Positions 22,161 to 35,502 of a stretch of DNA of 64,000 nt are shown in pieces (the stretch's first letter is position 1; each line of letters opens with the position of its first letter). The translations under genes were made by a program, and so were the position numbers. Location of the stretch: assembly GCA_021234155.1 (NCBI GenBank), contig JAJEKV010000011.1:1922001-1986000 (forward strand). The letters are read 5' to 3'. The notes beneath the pieces are model-generated. The model saw nothing but the letters and a program-made list of their open reading frames with translations. It searched no databases and was not told the DNA's origin. The stretch comes from Isoetes taiwanensis (taxonomy: Eukaryota; Streptophyta; Lycopodiopsida; Isoetales; Isoetaceae).

Positions 22161-22329
22161 GATAGATGCCATGGGAATACTCGTGGTCAAGGGGTCACAA
22201 TCGCATTGAGTGCTTTTGGTGAAATCTGTAGCAGTCCTTTGCTGTCAAAGTTTGACGCTCGTGTTACAGCTCGGTTGCAGCCTCATGACTACTGGAGTTA
22301 GACATCGCTTGCGGCGTTGGATTATTAAA

Positions 22330-22803
22330 TGGGTCTGCTCCATGTCCTGCAAGGCTTACAGATCTGATTGCGCTTGGCAGTAGCCCTGTTGATATGCATG
22401 CCAAATCTGAGGAGATAGAATTTGCAGAGAAGGCCTTCAGCTTGTAGATCTGTAGAAATACTGTCTCAGGATAATTGGCGCATATGCCCAGCATGGAGAT
22501 GGAAATGCTGCTCTTAAAATGTACGATCAAATGCAGAACGTTCCTGCGTTAGGTGATATAGACATGTTGAGGGCCTGTTAATAGCACATGTAGTTAGAAC
22601 ATGACGTCTATTTGCAAGAGGCTTCTCGACAGGAAGGACATGTCTTGAACTATGCAATGCAGCATATCGTCGCATTAACATTGCTTCATAATCAGTGCAC
22701 TCCTCCTACTGTACATGGTGATGTGAAGCCTAATTTAGTTCTTTTGATGCAGGCCGCCAAGAATGAGGACATTGTTAAATGGGTTAAAAGACTGCCAAGG
22801 TAG
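22330..22803 (+). other. Unidentified exon-like segments
   Basis: One frame shows LTDLIALGSSPVDMHAKSEE then IEFAEKAFSL, and another shows QEASRQEGHVLNYAMQHIVA and LTLLHNQCTPPTVHGDV before stopping at 22801. The composition is that of a helical cytosolic protein, and the pieces look like one gene with stops and shifts between them. I do not recognise the family. It is probably a decayed host gene on the plus strand. Confidence 0.35.
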
Positions 22804-23194
22804 ACTCTGGAACATCAGCCATGAGATTGAGAAGATATCTATGATATTTGCCAGCAATTTATGCATCAATATGTTCCAATAATATTGGATGGTTTGGAAG
22901 GGAAAAAATGCTGACATTCTAGTTTGTTGCAGCTAACAGAATATTGGATCTCTTTAGCTACTGATCTTGGGTATGGGCCCTCACACAATGTGTTTTATAA
23001 AGTTCATAAGGTCTAGCACTTTGATATGCAGCAGAGTTGGTTAAAAAAGGCAAGACATCAATAGAAGAGTTTTGTTCCGCTCATATCCACTGCTCATATT
23101 AATTCATGTCATATTCACACCATGTGTTTTCTATGCCTTTGCTTCTTCTCAAAGCTGGGCATGCGTAATTAAAGATGGGGACCCCGTCCAATGT

Positions 23195-23740
23195 CTATGG
23201 TAACAAAGAATGAAGAAACACTCATTCAAGCAGAACAGAAATATGAAGACCAGCTGCTGCAGAAGCATGAAGAGAAATATTTTGAGGTTAGTTTTTCTAG
23301 TTTTAGCTTTATAAGTTTCTTTTTGATATATTACATCAACAGTAAGTGGTTATGATTTTTGTTGGTTCTAGGAATGGCCTTTGGAGCTGTTAATGTTTGT
23401 ATTTCCTTACCACAACAAGTGTTTCTGCCCAGTAGGTTTTGTAAGTGATTTTTTGTTAAGCCTTGTCTAATTTGGAGGTTTTTGCATGTGCATTAGATAG
23501 ATACATTTAGACATGCAGGCATGATGCTTAAAAGATTATGTCTGAACAAGAACAATTATGTCTTTGGTATTATATATTACTACAGCTGAGAATGGACAGA
23601 ATTGCAATGCCATCTGGGAGGAGGATCCGCTCTACTGCATCAAAGAAATCTCCAGAAAGTTGGAAACATGTCTAGTTAGTGAAAGATCCAAAGACGTGGC
23701 CCAGCAGGGGATTGCAGAGTCTACTGTTCTTTTTTCCTAA
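23195..23740 (+). other. Unidentified exon-like segments, coiled coil
   Basis: At 23205-23286 a frame reads EETLIQAEQKYEDQLLQKHE and ends before GTTAGT, a possible donor. At 23585-23740 another reads ENGQNCNAIWEEDPLYCIKE and continues to a stop. The first is charged and probably a coiled coil. Neither is recognised. They could belong to the same decayed gene as the segments at 22330-22803. Confidence 0.3.
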
Positions 23741-25800
23741 ATGAGAATACATTTTCAAGTTCCCATGAAGACTTTGTGCGCATGGTATTAGACTACGAAG
23801 TTTGTTGTAAGTAAGACAATGGTTCGCTTACAAGTTGCGTTATGTATCTACTCAATAATCTCAATTGTGATTCACATGCTGCTTATGTTCATACAGGTTG
23901 ACTCTAATTGGGATCTGTTAAGTCCACAGAGGCACTATGGCCATGCTCAAGTTGCAAATATTATGTTGGAACATTATACAACTTAAGTGTAGGGTATCCA
24001 CTAGTATTTCTTTTTAGAAACATTGTACTTGATTTGTTTGTAGAGCTGGATAGTGGTGCAGAAGTAGTTGGTAGGCTAGTATGGGCTATGACTTTTTTTT
24101 ATTTTAGCACCTCCATGCTTGCAAAAAACCTCTGAAACATGTCACGTCAGCTGCCAATGTGTTGGTCCTTCAACCATTCTTCAATGGAGAGATATATGGG
24201 TCCAACTTTCTTAGCGACAAGTAGTTTTATACATAATAGATTGCAAAGTTTTCTTTTAAATTGTAAAATTTATCTGGCAAGGCAGGAAATTTCTGTAAGA
24301 ATGTCTAATATATGCCGTTGTGATTGGCAATATATTGTAGGGATACAAAGCATTCAATCGTTTGTTTCGAGTGCACTAATTTTGAACTAGTGGGGAAAAA
24401 GAGGAAGGCCATGGTATCTTCTAGAGTCAGTATATTTCTCGTGCAAGGATGGTAGATAGAGATATAGCAGGAGCTGAAATAATTGTTTGGCCTCTCAAAA
24501 AGTATCAACAAGGATGTACATTTTTTTTACATCGACACTGGATCCAACACGCTACATGTCACAATGGTAGGAGCATTGCTTGATAAATTCCTCGATTACC
24601 CATTAGGAGGCGCATTAGCTACAATGAAAGCAGATCCTCGATCATTCCTCCAAAGCATACTGAAGAGCCGGAGTAAATGCATATTTGAGCTCAACCACGG
24701 ACTCCACATCATTGCCTTCGACAGGATCTAGGCTCAAAACATGATCCATAACTATACAACAACAAAAGACATCCCTTCATATTTTTAAACAGCTTTACTT
24801 GGCTTACAACTTCCATGTATTCCATGCTGTTAAATTCTTAGCAACCTTCTTCACTTTAAAGTATTGAATTCTTCCTTCATACCCTAAACAAAATTCACAT
24901 GCAAAACAATTCATAATTCTTAACATCTTTTGCACACACCCACCCCCAGTCTCTTGTTCCTCTATGTCGATTCTTCATAAATTGTTTCGTATGTTATCAA
25001 CTATCAAGTACTCCAATGTATATCATCCTATTAATAAACTCATGGTTTCAAGTACTCTATTGTCTAAAACTACCAATTTCAATAAAATGTCAAAACATAA
25101 CTTTCAACTACGATTTAAGCCACTTCACAAAACATGTACATCCATTCTCTCCTTTATTACACTTCTCCTTATGCTTCTGCCATCCTAGTTCCATACCAAG
25201 CACCAAACACCAATACCTTGCGCTCAAATCCCAAAGTCCATGTCCAACTACATCCTAGTCCAACAACACCTCAACACCTAAGCAGAACTTAGTAATGCAA
25301 ATGCGTATCATCACCTTAACAAAAAGTCAATGTCTTAAAATAGCAATTTCGATTCAAACACTCCATTGTCTACAACTACAACTTAAGTCACTTCACTCTC
25401 CGGCCATGGAGGGCAACCCTCCGTGCGCAGCACCTTGTTCTTTTTATCTTTGTTGTTGAGGAAAGCTTTAAAAGCATTTCTTTAATGGAGCACATGCTCT
25501 CAATCCAGTGCAACCTTCTATTTGCATATTTGATTTTGTCTTTAGAATATACCTCTTTGAATTTGTTAAAGACAAATCCAGACAAAGGAAGGAAAGATGG
25601 ATCTTGATAAGATTCACAACATACTTTCTTATCTCTCAACAGCCTTATGCCACTTGCTTAAAGTATGTTAAATAGTCAAAAGATACTAATTTTTCTGTCA
25701 ATGACCAATGGGAGCAGTGCCTGATAATATTTTACTATTTTATAGGTTGAGGCAAGATAAGGATGGAAAAGCCCTAAACATTCATATGTTTTGCGCTTGA
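23741..25800. other. No recognisable gene
   Basis: AT-rich DNA with frames below 85 codons. A frame at 24483-24731 has protein-like composition (FYIDTGSNTLHVTMVGALLD) but no known match and no clear splice context. The rest shows nothing that I can support. Confidence 0.4.
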
Positions 25801-25814
25801 CGGCCTGGAATTCT

Positions 25815-25935
25815 GCTATCAATATGTAGCATAATAACAGGGGGTTTTCTTTGTATTTTTGTACGCTTTTCACTAAGGTTTTCCTATGATTTCGTGATGT
25901 ATTCAAATGGATGTACTAATGCGTACATCTAGCGT
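25815..25935 (+). repeat. Dispersed repeat, second copy
   Basis: This copy matches 19339-19460 in the same direction with scattered substitutions. It lies just before the 204-bp tandem repeat. Confidence 0.6.
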
Positions 25936-26059
25936 GCACCATTTCCGAGCCATTGATTTTAGCCTTTTTTTTTTCAATGGTCAATAACCAATGGCTCACA
26001 ACAAAAGCCCCTTTTTTGTGCGTGTGGAAAGCCCTCTTTTTGTGTGTGTGGTGCATAAT

Positions 26060-26470
26060 GGGCACATGAAGGGCTTGAAGGGCGCATGTAGTGCAGTTTC
26101 CCCACCGGCAACACATTTCTTATCATAACTTTTGATCTAGAGCTCTGTTTCAGATGATTTTTATTGCATTAGAAAGCTCTCTCCGAGATCTTTTTGATAG
26201 TGTATAATATGGATATGTTTAGTTAAGTTATCTATGCTAAAACAACAATTTTTCGGTCGGGTTGGGCACATGAAGGGCTTGAAGCGCGCATGTAGTGCAG
26301 TTTCCCCGCCGACAACACATTTCTTATCATAACTTTTAATCCAGAGCTCTGTTTTAGATGATTTTTATTGCGTTGGAAAGCTCTCTCTGAGATCTTTTTG
26401 ATAATGTATGATATGGATATGTTTGATTAAGTTATCTATGTTAAAACAGCAATTTGTCGGCCGGGTTTGG
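26060..26470 (+). repeat. Two tandem copies of a 204-bp unit
   Basis: GGGCACATGAAGGGCTTGAA starts at 26060 and again at 26264. The copies stay alike (about 93 percent by eye) through CATTTCTTATCATAACTTTT, GAAAGCTCTCTC and ATATGGATATGTTT to about 26470. There is no ORF. Confidence 0.8.
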
Positions 26471-26636
26471 TAGGCTTTCATATCCTACTAGTTGATTAAT
26501 ACATGATTGCGCTATTGGATATTGTTTTATGGCTCATTCCGAATGAAGCTTGCAAAAAATTACCATGCATTTTTAGATTTTGAGACAGTTATTAAGTAAA
26601 TTCCAAGGCTTCTATAGATCCGTGTGCTAACAAGCA

Positions 26637-26718
26637 GAAAAGTTTCCCACTTTGGTTTCTCACCACAAGAATCCATGGAAAGTTTCCCACTTTGGTTTCT
26701 CACCACAAGAATCCATGG
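26637..26718 (+). repeat. Exact 40-bp tandem duplication
   Basis: The block AAAGTTTCCCACTTTGGTTT CTCACCACAAGAATCCATGG occurs twice in direct succession without a difference. An exact copy implies a very recent slippage or duplication event. Confidence 0.85.
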
Positions 26719-26969
26719 AGGCCAAAGGCTGCTGTTAAATTCTAGTTGAAAAATGTTTGTGTATGGGTGTTGCAAACTTTATGACTTTCAGAATAATGGG
26801 ATCAATCTGGTCTATCTTTATGGTAACTTTTAATTATGTTTTATTTGTTTTATTGTGATGAAATTCAAAAGCTACAGGCGATGAAAGCTTCAAATGAATT
26901 CTAGTTTTTTTCTGGTTTGAATTCATAAAATTTTTGTCACACCCGGGGGGGGGATGACGTCCCTAGAGC

Positions 26970-27424
26970 CAACAACCAATACATAACTACCATTGAAATT
27001 AATTAACACAACCATTGGGTTCAACACATTTAAATTAAAATCCCCCTTAAACCCCCTTTGGTTTGGGTGCATATTCACATGGGGGGTGACTCCGGGCAAC
27101 GAGAGCTGTTGGATAGGCATATTCACCCCTTATTCCTTAATCTACACCGTACGTAAAGTTCCTCGTTTGTGGGGTATGCAAGTACAAAATTTGCTATATT
27201 GTATAACAAGATTCGCAAAATACTATAAGATTTCAAGCGGAATACTATATGGTATTGATTTCTTACGTGCAAAATACAATTATGAGGGCTCTCGCTGCCC
27301 TACATCACCCCCCATGTGAATATGCACCCAAACCAAAGGGGGTTTAAGGGGGATTTTAATTTAAATGTGTTGGACCCAATGGTTGTGTTAATTAATGTCA
27401 ATGGTAGTTATGTATTGGTTGTTA
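26970..27424. mobile_element. Long-TIR MITE, copy B
   Basis: The left arm AACAACCAATACATAACTAC then CATTTAAATTAAAATCCCCC and TTTGGTTTGGGTGCATATTC is repeated inverted at the right end, arms about 130 bases. The core is that of copies A and C but lies in the opposite direction relative to copy A. A short slipped duplication of the terminal word (GTCAATGGTTGTTATGTGTT) follows the right end. Confidence 0.75.
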
Positions 27425-28142
27425 ATGTCAATGGTTGTTATGTGTTGGTTGTTATGTGTTGGTCGATGGACTTGGTTTGGATGTGCAACAAGTTGTAATT
27501 AGCTGCTTCAATGGATTTGCACTCGATGTCTTTCGCGCAGAGAAGTATTTGTGGCAGGCAGGCTAGTGGCGGAGATACTGTGGAGAAGTATCTGTGACGA
27601 AGATGGAGGTGCAAATTTGAAGATCATCATTTTTTCCTGAGAAAAAGCCAGTTCATTTGAAGACGCCTGATCTGTTGGAGTTAATCATTTAGAAACTAGG
27701 AACCAATTGTCTGATAAAGCAGGAGACTGCAGTTGAGGTCTTAGTGGAGGATATGTTTCGCTTTGTGCAAGTTGTCAGCAGAACATTATCCCATTGAAGC
27801 GCCGTAGGTTTGATTGTTTCATATATTAAAAAACTACTTATATGGTGTATTACATTAGAATATTTGGTTGCAGCCCAATGGCGATGGCTGGAGAATATAT
27901 TTTGTCATTTGTTAAAATTATGGATTATACGTATATACATACTTGGTTCCAATTTTGTTGTGCTTCAATAAGTGGCTCTTCTAGCAAATTGGGACTAAAA
28001 GCACAAGCCCCAAGTAGTGGCAAATGTCGTTGCCATTAGTTTTACTAAACTGCTGTTCATACGAGTAGGTTGTTTAACGATTTAGGCCCTTAAAGTTTAT
28101 CTACGTTTGCCTTTGTTAGGGCCCAAAGGGCCCAATTTTTTT
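27425..28142. other. No recognisable gene
   Basis: Short frames only. Near 28118-28135 the GGGCCC-AAAG-GGGCCC motif also seen at 11180 directly precedes MITE copy C. Confidence 0.4.
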
Positions 28143-28614
28143 TTTAATATAACAATCAACACACAACTACCATTAACACTATTAACACAAACCATTGCAT
28201 TTAACACATTTAAATTAAAATCCCTCTTAAACCCCCTTTGGTTTGGGTGCATATTCACACGGAGGGGTACGTAGGGCAGCGAGAGCCCCGAAAATATATT
28301 TTCAATACGTGTATAAAATTAACACCATTAAGTACATTCTCTCAAACCTTATAGTATTTTGTAAACCTTAATATACAGTATATAAAAACTTGTACATGCA
28401 TACCCCACAAACGAGGATCGCTATGTACGGTCCAGATCTTGGAATAAAGGGCAAATATGCCCATCCGACAGCTCTTGTTGCCCGGAGTAATCCCCTGTGT
28501 GAATATGCACCCAAACCAAAAGGGGTTTAATGGGGATTTTAATTTAAATATGTTAAATGCAATGGTTTGTGTTAATAGTGTTAATGGTAGTTGTGTGTTG
28601 ATTGTTATATTAAA
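28143..28614. mobile_element. Long-TIR MITE, copy C
   Basis: Arms of about 130 bases begin TTTAATATAACAATCAACAC and end with the exact inverse, with the same inner words as copies A and B (TTTGGTTTGGGTGCATATTC). The length is 472 bp. The outermost bases differ from copy A, so A may lack the outer arm sequence. No ORF. Confidence 0.8.
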
Positions 28615-29870
28615 TATGTTAAATGTGTGAAAAAGTTTTGACTAGGAAAAAATTGTTTTGCCACCTTGCTTGCCACATTAACATCCCATTGTGCCATGTC
28701 ATCACTCATTTTCCACATCACCAACTTAGATCCTATTTTGTATCCAAAAATCAATTTTTTTTTTTTTTGCAAAAAGATTCACCGATCTTAAAGAGTATAA
28801 AAAAAGGATGCTATTTGAGAAAACGAAATTTTCAAAAAGACCTAGTTATGAACTTTAAATTCCATTTCTTGGAGAATCGTGCCATATTTGATAAAATAAA
28901 TTTTTTTCCTATCTACCCCCCTCCCCTGCCCAGTCACCAATTTCTTCCAATCACCCCTTGCCATGTGGTATCTTTGGGCATGTGGGGTGGCAACGGGCCA
29001 GCATCGACTTGGGAATAGGCCATTCCTCATATAACTTGAGCTTCTAAGATGACTTCGGCCTATGGAATATATCAAAAATTTTGAAGTAACTTTAAAAAAT
29101 AGAAAGAAAGAAAAAATGATTTATAGAGAAGGCCAAGAAACGGATTTTCTGTCAGATTGGGAGCGTTAATCATAGTCTAAGGAAGCTAAATGGTCTGGTT
29201 CATGCCAAGAAAGCCTAAAGAACACTAAAAACAAAAGAAGACCTTGGATCTCTACAAGAAAGAACCAGAAACGTGGGATTTTGAAAGGGGCTTTTTGCAA
29301 TGGAGGATTTCGAGGGCTTTGGGGTGATCAGATAGAGTTGGATATCTGTAACAGCTGTCGAATTGATCTATTATTGATTAAATCTGCCTTCCTTGCCTCA
29401 AAAAATGAATGTATGAGGCAAAATTGTTGAAGAATCTTATTTTATTCGTACTTGACCCTGTGTCCAAGACTTGAGAGCTTGGGATCAATTAAAATTTTGT
29501 TGTATGATGTCCTGATTCACTGAAAATCCATATCTTGATAAGAATTCTGCAATTTTTATGCTAAGGATAACTAAAGAGGGAGAAATTTTGGCTAAAAGCA
29601 AAAGCTTAAGGTAAGAAAACTCTGTATCTCTTCCAGAAGCTTTGGATCATTGGGCAATGTAGCATTACACAAAAACAAGAAAAAATAGGCATTGTGTTTT
29701 CACCAGGTTAGACAAGATAGAGTTGGATTTGTAAACATCCATCAGATTTGGCTATTTCTAAGGTCTAAGACCACATTCTCTCTCTAAAAATAAAACTAGA
29801 GAGAGAAACTGCACATTTATTGCCATACATTTTGAAAAGGCAAGAATTTGCCAATGTGATGCAAAAAACC
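28615..29870. other. No recognisable gene
   Basis: AT-rich sequence with a frame at 28623-29018 of no known family. Nothing else can be supported. Confidence 0.4.
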
Positions 29871-29871
29871 C

Positions 29872-30110
29872 TAATGTTTTTTTTTTTTTTTTTTTTTTTT
29901 GAAGGATGAAATTAAGTAATATTAATATAGAGTAAGTACAGAGAGTACAAGAAGAGCGATACTAGGGTACCCTTGCCCAAACATGAGCGAGCACCCACAC
30001 AGCACATGTACCTATCTACGACTCATGGGATAAATCTGCCTTAAACTGCTCCTTCCGAGGAGACGCCAGGTAAGAAGAGGAGGAGGAGGAGGAGGAGGAG
30101 GAGGAGATTT
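29872..30110 (-). mobile_element. 3' end of a minus-strand LINE with poly(A) tail
   Basis: Read on the minus strand, a Ser-coding TCC run leads into a short coding end (YLASPRKEQFKADLSHES then stop), then a 3' UTR ending TACTTAATTTCATCCTTC and a run of about 22 A. That ending is typical of plant L1-type LINEs. The TCC run at 30072-30105 matches in kind the Ser-coding run at the other break near 38785, so both pieces seem to come from one LINE split by an insertion. Confidence 0.6.
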
Positions 30111-32493
30111 TGGGATATGGAAATAGACGAGGGGTATGATGGGAAAAGAATCTGTAAAAGGCTATGCAAGATATATGGATATAGGAAGTGGGTGGTTTTT
30201 GTTTTTTGGAAAAAAAGGGGCATGATTATAGCATTAAGGAATGTGCAGTTTGTGTAAGAACATATGATGTGGAAATAAGATATAAGGAATAGTATGGAAT
30301 ATATGTAGTATGGTTATTGTTTTATTGCAGACCTAGATAAAGAATGGGTATAAGTGAATGGTGGATACGGGAGTATGAATACAGGAATACAAATAAAATA
30401 AGGTACGTAAAGATAGATTCATGTATTTATTGAAAAAGTTAAAGGTCTGGGTAAGATATCTTGGGACTGCTGGTGAGTTATGTCCGCCGGCCTAGCTAGT
30501 AAGGGCGCCGGATTATGGTCAAGGCTGCTGCAGGTGAGCCGCTGGCATTCAAGGCATATTTGGTGGGAAAATCTATCCAGAATATATGCTTGCATACGTG
30601 GTAGTTCTATTTATACAGAAGGGCGATTATTCTAAAAGGCCCGCTCTGATTATTTCGTAAGCGCTGGTGCTGAGCATAGGCAAACTGCTTGAAGATCATG
30701 CCTAGAGGTGTCTATGCTAGAGGGCCGGGAAAGAAGAGCAAAGCTCAAGAGGCGGGCAACGGACCTCCACGAAAATTTGGGAAGGCAAACTTTGGAAAGA
30801 AGATTAACAACAGTACGGTGTAGCAAGCTGGGCCTGGAGGCGCTAACAAACAGGTTTTTATATGGATTTGTCATAAGTCTGTTGATTTTAAGAGGTTAAA
30901 TTGACTGTTGGAACTATAAAATATGGGTTGTAGTCAGGATAAGTAGAATAAAATATGATGGGATCTTACATGGCTTGTAAGGAATAAACAGTAGCTAATA
31001 CCATAATATAGTCCAGAGAAGAAAGCTGTAATCGCTTGGAATGTTGATACATAAAATGATAAAATCGCTGAAGAATATGATAGCATTTACATGTAGCAGT
31101 TGTAGGTCTGCTTTGCAGTATTTGTTGAAGCTTCTTTAAATTAGAGGGTCTGTTTGAGGGAGTTGCAACTTTGGCTCAGCTTTGGTTCCTTTATGCTAGA
31201 TGGAGATAGAGTTTGCACTTGGCTATTGCCCTTTGCTTTGCTTTGCTTAAGGTTGCACAGGGCTTTGCATAGAGTTCTGATAGTGCTTAGATTTGAGTTT
31301 ACATAGGGCCATATATAGCGTTTATGTAGGTCAGCTTAAAGGGATGGTTATTAAGTCATGGTAATGTGTTTATAGGTTTCTTAGGTTGCTCGGATTGTCG
31401 CTTTGTTTTCTTGCTGCTTGTAGATAGCTTAGGTGGCTGCTATAGATGCTTTGTGTTGTTTTACTGAATGTATATTGCTATACTGAAGGCATACAACATG
31501 GATTGCGGTTATAAAATATGGATATGATAATGTAAATCCTTCCATGATCTAAAATTTGCTGCTAAAATAATCGTGGTAATTGATAAATCAGATGAATAGT
31601 TTGCTGGGGCTGATCCCTTATATAGTAGAGATTGAATATGAATTCATTTAGAGAGCTGTGGCAAGCAGCCACATAGTCTTATGGCTGCTACAAATGATAA
31701 TAATATAGGATTTGGCTAAAGTGTTTTAGCTGATTTACATGAATATTATGATGTAACCACCAATAGGTGAAGGGCGATAAGCCATGTAGTTTTATTGCTT
31801 ACCTGACACTCCTTACCTTGTTACCATTCTGATGCTAATATTGGTATTGCTTGGGTGCAGGTAACCAAAACTACATCTCCTAGTTAATTGGTGCATTTGC
31901 CCATCTTGATACATATCAAGATCAAGGGTTCAAGATCAAGGGTTGGAGAAAGATTGGAAGTGGAGTGCTCGAAACGTTAAGATTCTTGGGTGAGATCAAT
32001 CCAATAAAGTTGAAGGGCTTAAATTTCTGGATTATATGAAATAATGTTTTCTTTCATATGCTGATTTGTGAGGAATGTTCTTCTATAAAATACATAGTAG
32101 TGAAATCATTGACTATATCACGTGTAATATTGCTGAATTTTGAAATTTGCTAAAATTCTGAAATTAAAAGATATGGAAGGAGATATTATTTGAAACTTTG
32201 CTGGTATATATCAAATCAAATTTATTTCTATATGGACGTTGAAGAGTGTGTCCTCGGTTGTGGCCTGGGTAAAACCAGGGTGGATATGTGTGTCTGTCGT
32301 CTTTGCCTTGAACAAAATCCATAATGTAAACTAGTTTTGCATAATGTGGAAAGTAATCCTGGTGAAGATAATCCGAAGAAGAAGAAGAAGAAGAAGAAGA
32401 AGAAGAAGAAGAAGAAGAAGAAGAAGAAGAAGAAGAAGAAGAAGAAGAAGAAGAAGAAGAAGAAGAAGAAGAAGAAGAAGAAGAAGAAGAAGG
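30106..32493 (+). mobile_element. Non-coding unit 1 with (GAA)n tail
   Basis: No ORF above 80 codons. The unit ends with TGTGGCCTGGGTAAAACCAG, GGTGGATATGTGTGTCTGTC and CTTTGCCTTGAACAAAATCC at about 32259-32325, then about 40 GAA triplets. The ending recurs in units 2 and 3. A tRNA-like stretch (CTAGCTAGTAAGGGCGCC, 30495-30515) lies in its first part and may be a polymerase III A box, though this is uncertain. Its left end abuts the LINE fragment. Confidence 0.5.
32375..32493 (+). repeat. (GAA)n microsatellite, about 40 units
   Basis: An uninterrupted GAA run at the 3' end of unit 1. Long Lys or Arg frames through it are artefacts of the repeat. Confidence 0.95.
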
Positions 32494-35400
32494 GAAAATT
32501 CTCTTCGGATCTTCTCTTCTTTGAGATGATAAAGAGTTATAAATGCAAGCTCATGGAATATAGCATGGGACTTTAGGAAACAAGGATGGTTGGTACCTTG
32601 GGGCCATCATAATGCTGTGTTTATTATCTTTGGATCTTCATATCACTAGAAAATTCTGTGGGGGATTGACAAAAGATATGCAAAAGGTGCAACAAAGATA
32701 TTTGACAGGTTCATACATTTGTGTATTTTCACAAAAAACTAGGAAACATAGTGGAAGATATATTGGACTTATTTTATGGTCTCATTTTATTCAAATAAGA
32801 TGGTTGATAGCCATGTTAATTGCAACTTGATGCTAAATGGGTTAAATGATGATTTGGTCCATATGACAAAAACTTGCATATGATATACAACAAAAATCCA
32901 GTAGACATGAATCTCTAACGATGAAACATGAATGGTCTTAATATTTACAAAGAGAATAAGTTTAAAATGTTAAAGTTTTACAATATGTACATTGGAAACG
33001 ATGGAAGGTTGATTTAATTTATTTGGCACTTAACCTAAAAGGCCGATTTTCCCTTTACATTGCATGGCTTAGACATATATTGGAAAAATTATTTTTAGGG
33101 CTATGCTCAAAGGAAACTATGGCGCCAAAATGGCCGCCCATAGAGCTAAGCCGGATGGGTATTCATGCTGGAATCAGTGGTGGAGGAGATGGCATATTTT
33201 TCTAAAGCTAAATCTAGCCATGAAACCGTGATCTAGCTTTATCCAGCTTATGTTGATACAAAAGAGCTATGGCAGTTTGAACTGGTCTATTTACTCTGCA
33301 AATAGGTATTCCATTCTTACTCAAACTAGTTCGAAAATATCACAGTGGTTATAGATAACAGATATGGAAAATCAAGTTCTACAAATGAATCCGATTTCCT
33401 TTGAGGATAATCCTGGCATCAGGGCTGTTATGTGGATATGTAACCCTGATTCTATATTTCTCAGAGCTAAATGCATAGCCGTTGGAGCAATTTAGCGGTT
33501 CAAGGTGTTAACTGGATAAAGCATTTCGAAATGGAAGTCTCTCTACAAATATGGCTGGACAAGAGCATTTCGAAATAGATAGTATGCATAGGGAGGAGAT
33601 CTTGATTTGCTCTGACTCTTATTCTAAAGATCGTCCATTGTGGAAGCCGAGAATCCTCCGTTCCATGAAAAAGAAGCAGTGGTAAGTCATGCCTTTCATA
33701 ATGATATCTTACATTTATATTTCGGTTACGTAACAGAGAATCTTGGATTGGCTTTGTGTTCAAAGCATCGAGAAGAACTGCTTGAATCTTAAACATTGCT
33801 TACATAAATATGGTATGGCAGTTGTGACTTCGTTCTTTCATGCAAGCTGTGGAAGATTTGCTGTAACTACCTTATCTGCGGCAAGCTTGATGGGCTTAAG
33901 GAGCAAAACGAAATTCCTTGTGACATGATTCTACATTCTGCAAGACACTCTATGATGATACAAACAAGAAACAATCTTTAGAAGAGCTCCAAATCAGGTT
34001 TGGAAAGTAAATATATCTGATTTCACTTTCAAATTTTCTATGGCCATGTTCTATGGCTATTTGTCTCATTTAAACATACTTAGACTAGGAATTTGGAAAA
34101 TGTCCGCCTAGCAATACTTTTAGGCATTTGATTTAGCTTTCCGATGCCTGATGTTTCAATGCAAACAAAGATATGGTCTATTAGATATGGTCATTTCCAT
34201 AATCTGATATTAATTCAGAACAAGTAACTATTTGTCATGTTTAGACAAAGTTAGACTACGATTTTGAAAAAGGGTCACCTAGCACTAATTTTAGGCATTT
34301 GTTTAAGCTCTATAATGCCTGTTGTTTCAAGGCAAACAGAGATACTGTCTAGTAGATATGGTCATTTTTGCAATATGTTGTAAATGACTGTTTCTGAAAA
34401 ACTCTAGAGAGATATATTTAGGAAGTTAAAATTCTAAGAATATATTTGGGAAATTAAAGTTCTAAAGCTATATTTGGTTTTGCAAACACTAGTTATGGAT
34501 TTACGCATGATTTAAATTGTTCCTCTATTCTATTCTAAAGCTGAAATAATATGTTTGAGATCATAGTGACCAGCTAGACATGGGACTAAAAATTAGTTCT
34601 CGTCTAATGGTTATGATTGAGATCAATTAGAAATTTTATATTGCTAAATAGTTTAATATTCCAGTTTCATTTCTTGTTAACTGTCACCTCAGGGCAAAAG
34701 GATACAATTGGTGATCAGTGATAAACTGAGAGACCCAATGTACCTTTTGGCCCTTGCACATTTACCGTTTTCACGCTAATTGTGTATTGATTGGCTGCAG
34801 GTACGGGTTCTCTCCTCTAATTGTCTCTGTTTTGCTGTTAGAGTTGGCGTTGACGTGGAAATGGAACAACTGAAAACGTAAGAGATGGAAGAAGATGCAC
34901 TTTGATAGCGACACATATGAGATATGTATACAAATGTGGTTTATATAGGAATTCAGTTGAAAACTCTATACATTATACTGAGTACTTAAATTGATTAAAT
35001 GAAAAGCTTTATGCATTGTAAATTATTGCATTTTGATATCTTATATTCTAGATGCTAAACCTGGAAATTGATTAAACTAGAAAAACTTTATATTTGAACT
35101 TAATCTTGAATACTTTATGTTTTTACATTATACGTTATATTTGATTATCTATAATAAGATGAATTTATGCAGTTGGTGTGGTTGTGGCCTGGGTAACACC
35201 AGGGTGGATATGTGTGTCTGTCGTCTTTGCATTGAATGAAATCCTTTCATATAAACTAGTTTTGTATGTTGTGGAAAGTAATCATTGTGAAGATAAATCG
35301 AAGAAGAAAATGTGACTTCCACTTGCTAGAGATATCTGGCAAACACAACTACGCTTTAGGATTTACGCTTTAGAAGAAGAAGAAGAAGAAGAAGAAGAAG

Positions 35401-35502
35401 AAGAAGAAGAAGAAGAAGAAGAAGAAGAAGAAGAAGAAGAAGAAGAAGAAGAAGAAGAAGAAGAAGAAGAAGAAGAAGAAGAAGAAGAAGAAGAAGAAGA
35501 AG

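Noticed and set aside
32337-32576. Lys- and Arg-rich proteins over the GAA tracts (also at 35356-35589 and 38492-38913)
   Set aside because: They are simple translations of the microsatellite. Only the zf-RVT part at the right end of 38492-39109 is a real coding remnant.
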